Source of the DNA: Arthrobacter sp. C9C5
GTDB taxonomy: Bacteria > Actinomycetota > Actinomycetes > Actinomycetales > Micrococcaceae
Direction: 5' to 3'
Assembly (NCBI RefSeq): GCF_013359735.1
Contig: NZ_JABFMX010000009.1
Coordinates: 95,286 to 159,285 of the forward strand
DNA length: 64,000 nt
In this document: positions 50,374 through 57,716 of the stretch, piece by piece
Numbering within the stretch: the first letter of the stretch is position 1
How the letters are laid out: each line of letters opens with the position of its first letter
Translations under genes and position numbers: made by a program
The notes under the pieces: generated by a model
The model's input: the letters and a program-made list of their open reading frames with translations, nothing else
Databases searched by the model: none
What the model was told of the DNA's origin: nothing

Positions 50374-50408
50374 AAGGGCCGGTGTGGGAGAGTCCCTCAC
50401 CGGCCCTT
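50374..50408. terminator. Bidirectional terminator between two small genes
   Basis: AAGGGCCGGTG and CACCGGCCCTT form a perfect 11-bp stem around a 13-base loop. It lies between the convergent genes ending at 50322 and 50431. Confidence 0.8.
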
Positions 50409-50430
50409 GGCCTGTTCCGGCCCGCGCAGA

Positions 50431-50667
50431 CTAGGCGGCGACGTCCTCGTGGGTCTCGCCGAAGGGCACGGTGTCGTCCAGCGCCACGGTGTAGGCGCCC
50501 GGCTCGTGGCGGGTAACCCGGATCCCGCAGCGGCGGTCCTGGACGGCCGAGGCGATCAGGGTGTTGACGGCGTTTTCGAGGCCGTGGTGGACCTCCTGCG
50601 CACTGGCAAACGAGAGCTTGATGGACGTGGCGTCAGAGGCCTGGGTCCGCATGGTGTGTGTGTTCAT
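50431..50667 (-). CDS. Small hypothetical protein, 78 aa
   Basis: Unrecognised soluble protein: SIKLSFASAQEVHHGLENAVNTLIASAVQDRRCGIRVTRHEPGAYTVALDDTVPFGETHEDV. It looks like one alpha/beta unit with a helix that has a conserved-looking HHGLENAVNTLIASAVQDRRCGI and a strand-turn VTRHEPGAYTVALD. AGGAAAG lies 10 bases before the ATG. Divergent from the antiporter across 190 bases. Confidence 0.65.
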   Translation of the reverse strand: MNTHTMRTQASDATSIKLSFASAQEVHHGLENAVNTLIASAVQDRRCGIRVTRHEPGAYTVALDDTVPFGETHEDVAA

Positions 50668-50782
50668 TGACTGGTCTTTCCTAGAATCCGGCCGGTTGGC
50701 CGCCCTCTATTCTAGTCTGTCCGGCGTGGCGTCCCGGTCCGGAGCCGATAGTGTGCAGGTGGCGGTATATCTTTTTAGGCGA

Positions 50783-50811
50783 GGGGCGCCGTTCTGTTGG
50801 AACGGCGCCCC
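50783..50811 (+). other. Perfect 12-bp hairpin in the antiporter leader
   Basis: GGGGCGCCGTTC-TGTTG-GAACGGCGCCCC, 47 bp before the antiporter ATG. The gap of 190 bases has no gene; TATTCTAGTCTG at 50708-50719 may be a promoter. The hairpin may be an attenuator or a cis-acting RNA; it matches no riboswitch consensus that I can identify. Confidence 0.6.
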
Positions 50812-50857
50812 GACCCATTCCGGGCCTGCACCCCGGTTGTGGCAGGAGGGCGTGCAC

Positions 50858-52162
50858 ATGTTCGAAGCTCCCAGTATTGTCTTTCTCGCGGCCGGAATCG
50901 CGGTCTTCATCGCCGCGGTGCTGCCCAAGCTGCTGCGCAACGCGCCACTGTCGATGCCGATGGTGTTCCTGGGCGCAGGCATGCTGGCGTTCACGCTGAT
51001 GCCGGCCCTGCCGGACCCCGATCCCCTGCAGCACGGCGAATTCGTCACCCACCTGACCGAAGTCTGCGTCATCATCTCGCTGATGGGCGCCGGACTGGCG
51101 CTGGACCGGCCCGTCGGACGCCGGCGGTGGTCCACGACCTGGCGGATGCTGGGCCTTGCCATGCCGCTGTGCATCATCGGCCTGACCCTGCTGGGGCTGT
51201 GGTTCCTGGGGCTCGGTCTTGGTGCCGCGCTCCTCGTCGCGGCCGCCCTGGCCCCGACCGACCCGGTCCTGGCCTCCGAGGTGCAGGTGGGGGAGCCCGC
51301 GGACGAGGAAGACGAGACCGAGCGCGAGGACGAGATCCGCTTCGGCCTCACCTCCGAGGCGGGCCTGAACGACGGGCTGGCGTTCCCCTTCGTCTACCTG
51401 GCCATCGCCATCAGCTTCGTCGGCGCCTCACCGTCCGGCTGGCTGGGTCACTGGCTGGCCGTGGACGTGCTCTGGCGGATCGGCATCGGCGTGCTGCTGG
51501 GACTCGCGACGGGCAAGCTGCTGGGGCGGCTTTTCTTCACGGCCCGGCATGAGAGCGTCCGGCTGTCCAACCACTCCGAGGGCTTTGTGGCCCTCGCGGC
51601 GACCTTCCTGGCCTACGGCGTGACCGAGTTGATCGAGGGCTACGGCTTTGTCGCAGTGTTCGTCTGCGCTGTCACCATCCGGGCCGCCGAGCGCACGCAC
51701 GGTTTCCACCGGGTGATGCACTCGTACGTGGAGCAGCTGGAGCGGCTCATGACCGTGGTCATCCTGGTGCTGCTGGGCGGGGCGATCGCCCGCGGACTGC
51801 TCGCCGGGATCGGCTGGACCGAGGTGCTGGTGGCGTTGGCGTTCCTGCTCCTGGTCCGCCCGCTGGCGGGCTGGCTCGGGCTGGCCCGGGGCAAGACCGG
51901 CCCACGGGAACGCATCGCCATCTCCTTCTTCGGCATCCGCGGCATCGGCTCGCTCTACTACCTCGCATACGCCCTGGGCCACGGGAACTTCGGCGCGCAG
52001 GCGCAGGAGCTCTGGGCTTTTGTGGGACTCGTGGTGGCGATGTCGATCGTGCTGCACGGGGCGACGACGGCGCCGGTGATGAACCGGCTGGACCGGCTGC
52101 GCGAGCGCCGCGCGGTGGAACAGCACGGCGATGAGGGCCAGGCGCCGCACACCGCCATCTAA
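50858..52162 (+). CDS. Cation:proton antiporter of the NhaP/CPA1 family
   Basis: 434-aa membrane protein with about 12 helices. The CPA1 core is clear: GAGLALDRPVGRRRW, AAALAPTDPVLASEVQ (the TDP unwound region), EAGLNDGLAFPFVYLAI with the ion-binding Asn-Asp pair, EGFVALAATFLAYG and FGIRGIGSLYYLAYAL. It most likely exchanges Na+ or K+ for protons. ATG 50858 has GCAGGAGGG upstream at good spacing. A hydrophilic acidic stretch (GEPADEEDETEREDEI) between helices is a possible regulatory loop. Convergent with hutG, four bases apart. Confidence 0.9.
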   Translation: MFEAPSIVFLAAGIAVFIAAVLPKLLRNAPLSMPMVFLGAGMLAFTLMPALPDPDPLQHGEFVTHLTEVCVIISLMGAGLALDRPVGRRRWSTTWRMLGLAMPLCIIGLTLLGLWFLGLGLGAALLVAAALAPTDPVLASEVQVGEPADEEDETEREDEIRFGLTSEAGLNDGLAFPFVYLAIAISFVGASPSGWLGHWLAVDVLWRIGIGVLLGLATGKLLGRLFFTARHESVRLSNHSEGFVALAATFLAYGVTELIEGYGFVAVFVCAVTIRAAERTHGFHRVMHSYVEQLERLMTVVILVLLGGAIARGLLAGIGWTEVLVALAFLLLVRPLAGWLGLARGKTGPRERIAISFFGIRGIGSLYYLAYALGHGNFGAQAQELWAFVGLVVAMSIVLHGATTAPVMNRLDRLRERRAVEQHGDEGQAPHTAI

Positions 52163-52165
52163 GGG

Positions 52166-53137
52166 CTACCGCAGCAGCGTGTTGATCAGCCGCGCGGCGA
52201 CCCTGGCGGTGCGGCCGTCGACGTCGAAGTCCGGGTTCAGCTCCGCGACATCAAGGTGCAGCAGCTTCCCGCTCGCGGCCACCTGCCGGCAGACCGCGTT
52301 GATCACCGGCAGCGGGACGCCGTAGGCGGCCGGGGCGCTCACCCCGGGGGCCACCGACGCCGGCAGCACGTCCAGGTCGATGGTCAGGTACAGCGCGTCC
52401 ACCTGGGCCAGGAACGCGGCCACGAAAGCCTGCGAGGCGTCCGCGGCACAGTCCTCGTCCAACAGGTAGTCCACACCCAGCTCCGCGGCGGTCCGGAACA
52501 GCGCCTTGGTGTTGTTCGGTTCGGAAATCCCGACGACGGCGTACTTCAGTTCGCGTCCCGCGGCGGCTTCCGCCCGGGCCATCTGCAGGAACGGGGTGCC
52601 GGAACTGGGCACCGGCTCGTCGCGGAGGTCGAAGTGTGCATCCAGGTTCAGCACGCCCACCCGCAGTCCTTCGCGGACCGCGGCGGAGCCGGCCACGCCC
52701 AGGTAACTGGCGAAGGCCGTCTCGTGGCCGCCGCCGAGGACCACCGGCAGGGCGCCGGCGTCGAGCAGTCCGGTGATGGCGAGCCCGGCCCGCGCCTGCC
52801 CGGCCTCCAGCGCGTCCCCCATGACGGTGACGTCGCCGGCGTCATGGATTTCCCGGTCCAGATGGAAGGCGAGCGGGCCGAGGGCGGCGCGGATGGCGGC
52901 GGGCGCGGCAGCCGCCCCGACCCGGCCCTTGTTGCGCCGCACGCCGGCGTCGCTGCCGAAGCCGAGGATAACGGCGGGCCGCGCGCCGGCGGACGCGGCC
53001 GGCCGCGGGTGGGCAGCCGGGTGCGCGGCGTAGGGCGTCACGGCCTGCCACCAGCGGCGGTGGTCGGCGCCGTCGCCGTCGAACCTTCCGGTCCAGGGCT
53101 GCGGCGGGACATCGGTGGCGCGGTTGGCGGAAGGCAT
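52166..53137 (-). CDS. hutG: Formimidoylglutamase
   Basis: 323-aa ureohydrolase-family enzyme that splits N-formimidoyl-L-glutamate to glutamate and formamide, the last step of the hut pathway. Manganese ligands are VLGGGHETAF (His), NLDAHFDLR (Asp/His/Asp) and TIDLDVLPASVAPG (Asp/Asp). The length and WWQAVTP near the N-terminus match HutG rather than arginase or agmatinase. It is separated from hutUH by the two small genes and the antiporter and is on the opposite strand; imidazolonepropionase (hutI) is not in the window. Start ATG 53137. Confidence 0.92.
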   Translation of the reverse strand: MPSANRATDVPPQPWTGRFDGDGADHRRWWQAVTPYAAHPAAHPRPAASAGARPAVILGFGSDAGVRRNKGRVGAAAAPAAIRAALGPLAFHLDREIHDAGDVTVMGDALEAGQARAGLAITGLLDAGALPVVLGGGHETAFASYLGVAGSAAVREGLRVGVLNLDAHFDLRDEPVPSSGTPFLQMARAEAAAGRELKYAVVGISEPNNTKALFRTAAELGVDYLLDEDCAADASQAFVAAFLAQVDALYLTIDLDVLPASVAPGVSAPAAYGVPLPVINAVCRQVAASGKLLHLDVAELNPDFDVDGRTARVAARLINTLLR

Positions 53138-53237
53138 GTCCCTAGCTCACCGCAGCCCAGACCCGAAAACCAGCAGCGCCGCCGTCAGAGTGTCCGAAAT
53201 CCCGGAAACTCCGGTTAAACGCCGCTTAAACGCCAAC

Positions 53238-53296
53238 GTGGGCCCACACCCGCAGGGTTCCCTGACCGAGCTTGCGAGGTGAGGGTGCGGGTGGGG
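53238..53296. repeat. Dispersed hut-region repeat, copy 3 (intergenic, inverted)
   Basis: On the minus strand it reads CCTCGCAAGCTCGGTCAGGG then AACCCTG and GTGGGCCCAC, matching copies 1 and 2 except for the base after CTCGG and part of the flank. It lies between hutG and the purine permease, next to the 45-bp hairpin. Confidence 0.85.
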
Positions 53297-53297
53297 A

Positions 53298-53342
53298 GAC
53301 AGTTCACGGCAATGTTTTTCAAAAACACTGCCGCGAACTGTC
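53298..53342. repeat. 45-bp near-perfect hairpin with A/T-rich tip
   Basis: Two 22-base arms, starting GACAGTTCACGGCAATG and ending CTGCCGCGAACTGTC, mismatched at two positions around a single central base; the tip is TTTTT-C-AAAAA. It lies 30 bases downstream of the permease stop (minus strand), so its T-run could end that transcript; the long arms also resemble a short palindromic mobile repeat. Confidence 0.8.
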
Positions 53343-53372
53343 ATCTCGGCGGAGAGGACGGTGCGGAGATCC

Positions 53373-54815
53373 TTAGTGGATGCCGAGCGCGGCCTCGATC
53401 GGGCCGATCCCGAAGAACAGCAGGAACGCGGCGGCCACGACCCACATCAGCGGGTGCACTTCGCGGGCGCGGCCCTGGACCAGTCGGATCAGCACGAAGG
53501 AGATGAATCCGGCGCCGAGGCCGTTGGCGATCGAGTAGGTGAACGGCATCAGCGTGAAGGTCAGGAAGGCCGGGATCGCGATGCCCCAGTCCTGCCAGTC
53601 GATCTTGCCGACCTGGGAGACCATCATGAAGCCGACGACGACGAGCGCCGGAGCCACGGCTTCGAACGGCACCAGGTTGATCAGCGGGGTGAAGAACATG
53701 GCAACGAGGAACAGCAGGCCGGTGACGATCGAGGCCAGGCCCGTGCGGGCGCCTTCGCCGATGCCTGCGCCGGACTCGACGTAGATCTGGTTGGAGGACA
53801 CGGACGCGCCGCCGCCCACGATTGCGCCCAGGGCGTCAATCTGCAGCACGCGGTCCACGTTGGGGATGTTGCCGTCCTTGTCGATGGTGCCGGCCTCGGT
53901 GGCCAGGCCAACCATGGTGCCCATGGCGTCGAAGAAGATGCTCAGCAGGATCACGAACGCCAGCAGGGTCGCGGCCACGAAGCCGAGGTGCTCGAAGGCG
54001 CCGAACGGGTTGGCCTTGCCGATCAGGGACAGGTCCGGGGCGGCCCATTCGGTGAACTTTGGCGCCACGAGGGACCAGCCCTGCGGGTTGAAGTTCTTGC
54101 CGTCGAAGCTGGGCCCGATGTGCAGCGTGAATTCCAGGATCACGGACAGGATGGTGGAGGTGATGATGCCGATCAGGATCGCGCCCTTGACCTTGCGCAC
54201 CACGAGGGCGATGGTCAGGACCAGGCCGATCACGAACACCAGCGTGGGCCAGCCCAGCAGCTTGCCGTCGAAGCCGAGGCCGACGGGGACGGTGGTGCCC
54301 GCGACGTCCGGGATGCGGCGGACGAAGCCGGCGTTGACCAGGCCGATCAGGGCGATGAAGAGCCCGATGCCGACGACGATCGCCGTCTTCAGCCCTTCCG
54401 GGACGGCCCGGAACACCGCGGTCCGGAAACCGGTGAGCACCAGGATCAGCATGGTGACGCCGGAGAGGACCACCAGGCCCATCATGTCCGGCCAGGTCAG
54501 GCCCGGGTTGGTGGCGACGGTGACGGCCACGAAGGCGTTCACGCCGAGGCCGGTTGCCAGCGCGAAGGGATGCTTGGCCCAGGCTCCCATCAGGATGGTC
54601 AGGATGCCGGCCACGAGGGCGGTCACGGCGGCGACGGCCGGGAAGCCAAGCGTTCCGCCGGAGGAATCCGGGCCGGAGAGGATCAGCGGGTTCAGGACCA
54701 CGATGTAGCTCATGGCGAAGAACGTGGCGAACCCGCCACGGATCTCGCGCGAGAAGTTCGACCCCCGCTCGGAAATCTTGAAATACCGGTCGAGTGCAGA
54801 GCCCTGCTTAAGCAT
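53373..54815 (-). CDS. NCS2 family purine permease (AzgA type)
   Basis: 480-aa, about 14-helix permease of the AzgA subgroup (adenine, guanine, hypoxanthine:proton symport). Signatures: REIRGGFATFFAMSYIVVLNPLIL, GAWAKHPFALATGLGVNAFVAV, FFDAMGTMVGLATEAG and SSNQIYVESGAGIGEGARTGLASI. Start ATG 54815 has CGGAGGA upstream. It is divergent from the copC-like gene with 112 bases between. A hairpin follows 30 bases after its stop. Confidence 0.92.
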   Translation of the reverse strand: MLKQGSALDRYFKISERGSNFSREIRGGFATFFAMSYIVVLNPLILSGPDSSGGTLGFPAVAAVTALVAGILTILMGAWAKHPFALATGLGVNAFVAVTVATNPGLTWPDMMGLVVLSGVTMLILVLTGFRTAVFRAVPEGLKTAIVVGIGLFIALIGLVNAGFVRRIPDVAGTTVPVGLGFDGKLLGWPTLVFVIGLVLTIALVVRKVKGAILIGIITSTILSVILEFTLHIGPSFDGKNFNPQGWSLVAPKFTEWAAPDLSLIGKANPFGAFEHLGFVAATLLAFVILLSIFFDAMGTMVGLATEAGTIDKDGNIPNVDRVLQIDALGAIVGGGASVSSNQIYVESGAGIGEGARTGLASIVTGLLFLVAMFFTPLINLVPFEAVAPALVVVGFMMVSQVGKIDWQDWGIAIPAFLTFTLMPFTYSIANGLGAGFISFVLIRLVQGRAREVHPLMWVVAAAFLLFFGIGPIEAALGIH

Positions 54816-54927
54816 TGGTCCTCCGGGAGGGAAAAGGGGTGTTAGCTAAATCCTATTAGGCGTGACGGCGCCCACCCGCCAAACTCGCCTAGTCTGTAAG
54901 GAAGCCAACACTAGGAGCGGGCCAGCC

Positions 54928-55596
54928 ATGCGTTTGACCAGACAACTTCCGGGTGCCCTGCTGGGCCTGATCACGCTGGTTGCGTTCCTGCTGGGCGCCG
55001 CGCTGCTGGGCGCCGGACCGGCGTCCGCCCACGATGCCGTGGAGTCGACCAGCCCCGCCGCCGGCGCGACGGTGCCCGCCCCGCCCGCAAAGGTCTCGCT
55101 CACGCTCAGCAATCACCCGCTGGCCCTCGGCACGCAGATCAAGGTCAGCGCCGCCGGCAGCAACTGGGCCGACGGTGCGGTGGAGATCGTCGACAACGTG
55201 GCCTCGCAGAAGCTCAAGGCGGGCGCGCCGGCCGGGCTGTACACGGTGCAGTGGCGGGTGGCCAGCTCGGACGGCCACCCGATTGAGGGCACCTTCACCT
55301 TTACCGCGGCGGGCGGCGCCTCGGCGACCGGCGCCGCCCCGGCGTCGGGCACGGTACCGACGCTGGGTACCGCCCAGCCGGGGACAACGATTGCGCCCTC
55401 GCCGGCGCCGGACGCCTCGCAGCCCTTTCCGTGGAGCATCGTCGTCTTCGTGGCGGTGGCGGTGGGCATCCTGGTGGCCCTGGGCCTGATGGCAAAGCGG
55501 CGGCTCAATGGCGGCGACGACGGCTACAGCGACAGCGAAACAGCGGGCGACGCAACCGCCAACCCGGACGAACCCGCCGGGGAACCCCGGGCCTAG
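54928..55596 (+). CDS. CopC/YcnJ-type copper-binding wall protein
   Basis: 222-aa secreted protein. The signal peptide (residues 1-34) cuts after PASA so that mature His35 (HDAVESTSPAAGATV) is the N-terminal copper ligand, and a second His lies in SSDGHPIEGTFTF; this is the Cu(II) site of CopC. After the beta-barrel comes a Pro/Ala/Thr linker, one transmembrane helix (WSIVVFVAVAVGILVALGLMA) and a short acidic cytosolic tail. No copD-like gene follows, so it probably buffers periplasm-like copper on its own. ATG 54928 has AGGAGCGG upstream. Confidence 0.9.
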   Translation: MRLTRQLPGALLGLITLVAFLLGAALLGAGPASAHDAVESTSPAAGATVPAPPAKVSLTLSNHPLALGTQIKVSAAGSNWADGAVEIVDNVASQKLKAGAPAGLYTVQWRVASSDGHPIEGTFTFTAAGGASATGAAPASGTVPTLGTAQPGTTIAPSPAPDASQPFPWSIVVFVAVAVGILVALGLMAKRRLNGGDDGYSDSETAGDATANPDEPAGEPRA

Positions 55597-55610
55597 GCCG
55601 GAGCCGGCTC

Positions 55611-56261
55611 CTAGGCCGGTAGCGCGAGCCCCGCGGACAGCAGCGAGGGCATGCCTTCCGGGTGGACCTTGGCGGAAATCGCCTGGCCCACCAGCTTGGC
55701 CTGGCGCAGGACTTCCTTCGGCGTGGGGGTAATCAGCTCGCCGACGCCGACGAGGTACATGCCGAGTGCGTGCATGGCGGCCATGAGGTTCTGGCCCGCG
55801 GCCACCCCCAGCTCGGCCAGCATGCGGCGCAGCTGGCTGTGCGCGCAGCGGGTGAGGACCAGGTGGTCGGCGTACAGGACGCCGTTTGGGGTGCTGACGG
55901 CCCACTGCTGTGCCGGGTGCCCGGTTCCGTGGAAGTCCAGGCGGCCGTCCGCGTCGAGGTGGTCCAGTTGCAGGGCGCGGACGTTGTTACGGACATCGAG
56001 GTGGTGGCTCGCGGCGTAGTTCCGCAGGTGGCGCAGGATCTCGTTGCGCTCCTGGCGGGTGGCCGCGTCCGCCGCGTCGCAGCGCTGCAGCGAGGAAGTG
56101 TTGGCCGGGTTCCCGGCGCCGAGTAGATCCAGGCCGTCCACCACGATGGCACCAACCCCGCGGCGCTGCAGCTCGCTGGCAACCGCCAGCCCGGACAGGC
56201 CCGTGCCGATGACCACAGTGCTGGTCCGTTCGATTCCGCCGTACACAGGCATGCTCGACAC
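55611..56261 (-). CDS. Short FAD/NAD(P)-binding Rossmann protein
   Basis: 216-aa protein with a perfect N-terminal dinucleotide motif, TVVIGTGLSGLAVASELQRRGVGAIVVDG, then ERNEILRHLRNYAASHHLDVRNNVRALQLDHLDADG and a second strand set ADHLVLTRCAHSQLRRML. It is about half the length of flavin monooxygenases, lacks a substrate domain, and ends in a helical tail. Either a specialised short flavoprotein or a truncated remnant. GTG 56261 has GAGGAGG nine bases upstream and is preferred to ATG 56252. The 5' gap to the divergent universal stress gene is 370 bases. Confidence 0.75.
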   Translation of the reverse strand: MSSMPVYGGIERTSTVVIGTGLSGLAVASELQRRGVGAIVVDGLDLLGAGNPANTSSLQRCDAADAATRQERNEILRHLRNYAASHHLDVRNNVRALQLDHLDADGRLDFHGTGHPAQQWAVSTPNGVLYADHLVLTRCAHSQLRRMLAELGVAAGQNLMAAMHALGMYLVGVGELITPTPKEVLRQAKLVGQAISAKVHPEGMPSLLSAGLALPA

Positions 56262-56448
56262 TGCGGGGTCCCTCCTCGAATAACGCGGGTTCCGGGCCCA
56301 TGCCCGGAACGCTTTTCCGTCGATCCGTCCTGACGCACTCCGCGCGGGAGGCTGCGATCTGAAAGACGAGTCTCGGTTCAGCAACGACTCAGAGGATACC
56401 CAAGATTGCGGGCTGTGAACAGGGCCGGCCAGACTTTGTATTTTTACG

Positions 56449-56467
56449 GGTTTATGCAGGTTTACAC
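56449..56467. promoter_or_regulatory. Operator candidate GGTTTATGCAGGTTTACAC
   Basis: First of two related sites; its partner at 56525-56544 (GTGTAAACACTGGGTAAACC) is the same pattern on the other strand with one more base in the spacer. Confidence 0.45.
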
Positions 56468-56524
56468 CGGTTCGGGCAGGCGCGTTAACCCTTGATCCGC
56501 GGGTTTCCGGGGCCGCCGGCGGCC

Positions 56525-56544
56525 GTGTAAACACTGGGTAAACC
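56525..56544. promoter_or_regulatory. Operator candidate, inverted partner
   Basis: Reverse complement reads GGTTTACCCAGTGTTTACAC. About 90 bp before the universal stress protein ATG, and 264 bp or more from the divergent start. Confidence 0.45.
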
Positions 56545-56631
56545 TTGCCTGTGTCCGGGGTGGCAGCCGCGGCCTGACTCTTCTGGCAGAATAGCCGCAA
56601 CACAGCCACGTAACGCGAGGAGGCGGACCCC

Positions 56632-57669
56632 ATGGCCCGAGAACAGGTGCATCCGGATCCGGCGGGGGACGCGGCCGGCAACGGCTCCGCTCCTCGGGGC
56701 ATCGTGGTCGGTGTGGACGGCTCGGAGCACAGCCACTGCGCCTTGGTGTGGGCTGCCCGGGAAGCCGAGCGCCGGCATCGTCCGCTACACATCGTGACCG
56801 CCTATTCGGTGCCCGTCTTTGCCGCTTCCGGGCTGGACGGCGGGTACGCGACGGTGGACGATTCGGTGATCCGCGAGGGCGCGGAGGCCATCCTGAAGCA
56901 GGCCCTGGACAAGGTGGCCGGGTACACGATCGACGTCGATGCCTCCGTGGAGAACGGCGACGCCTCCGGTGTCCTGCTGGAAATGACGGAAACCGCCGAG
57001 CTGCTGGTTTTCGGAACCCGCGGCCGGGGCGGCTTCGTGGGCAGGCTCCTCGGCTCGGTCAGCAGCGCTCTTCCCGCCCACGCCAAATGCCCCACGGTCA
57101 CGGTGCCGCTGATCTGCGGCGACCGGCTGGGCGAGACCACGGAGGACAAGCACGTCCGGGCCGAGCGGGAAAAGTCCGGCCGCCAGCCGGTGGAAAACGT
57201 CGTGGTGGTGGGCGTGGACGGCTCCGAGCAGGCCCGGGTGGCGGTCCTCGAAGCGGCCGCCCAGGCCGAACGCCTCTCTGCACCGCTGCGGCTGGTCTGC
57301 GCCGTTCCGCAGTACAGCGGCTCGCTTGCCTGGGTTCCGGCCCCGATGGACCGTGAGGCCCTCTTTGCCGACATCCGGGTCCAGCTCGACGCCGGCGTGG
57401 CCTGGGTCAAGAGCCACTTCCCCCGGCTCGACGTCGAAACCCAGCTCGTCGACGGGTCCCCGATCGACATCCTCGTCGAGGCGAGCCGGCACGTGGAACT
57501 CGTGGTGGTGGGCACCCGCGGCCGCGGCGGCTTCGCCGGGATGCTGCTCGGATCCACCTCGGACGGCATCCTGCACCACGCGAAGGGCCCCGTCATGGTG
57601 GTTCCGGACCGGGAGGACCCGCGGCTGGCCGACCGGCCCAGCTTCGGACCGATGCTCGGCGACTCGTAG
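56632..57669 (+). CDS. Universal stress protein, two-domain
   Basis: 345-aa tandem UspA protein. Domain 1: IVVGVDGSEHSHCALVWAAREAE ... VFGTRGRGGFVGRLLGSVSSALPAHAKCPTVTV; domain 2: VVVVGVDGSEQARVAVLEAAAQAE ... VVGTRGRGGFAGMLLGSTSDGILHHAKGPVMVV. Both domains keep the complete G-2x-G-9x-G(S) ATP-binding signature, unlike the paralogue at 34034. AGGAGG nine bases before the ATG. It lies 47 bases before the rifampin-phosphotransferase-like gene and probably shares a transcript. Confidence 0.93.
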   Translation: MAREQVHPDPAGDAAGNGSAPRGIVVGVDGSEHSHCALVWAAREAERRHRPLHIVTAYSVPVFAASGLDGGYATVDDSVIREGAEAILKQALDKVAGYTIDVDASVENGDASGVLLEMTETAELLVFGTRGRGGFVGRLLGSVSSALPAHAKCPTVTVPLICGDRLGETTEDKHVRAEREKSGRQPVENVVVVGVDGSEQARVAVLEAAAQAERLSAPLRLVCAVPQYSGSLAWVPAPMDREALFADIRVQLDAGVAWVKSHFPRLDVETQLVDGSPIDILVEASRHVELVVVGTRGRGGFAGMLLGSTSDGILHHAKGPVMVVPDREDPRLADRPSFGPMLGDS

Positions 57670-57716
57670 CCCCGACCCAGGAGCACGCGCTTCCCCAGTG
57701 AAGGAAGGACCGGCAG

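Larger units (their letters stand above)
56262..56631. other. 370-base divergent intergenic region with operator-like repeats
   Basis: Between the Rossmann gene and the universal stress gene. It contains the motif GGTTTA-N5-GTTTACAC at 56449-56467 and an inverted relative at 56525-56544, with a GTTAACC between. No ORF with a ribosome site is seen; both promoters must lie here. Confidence 0.6.
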
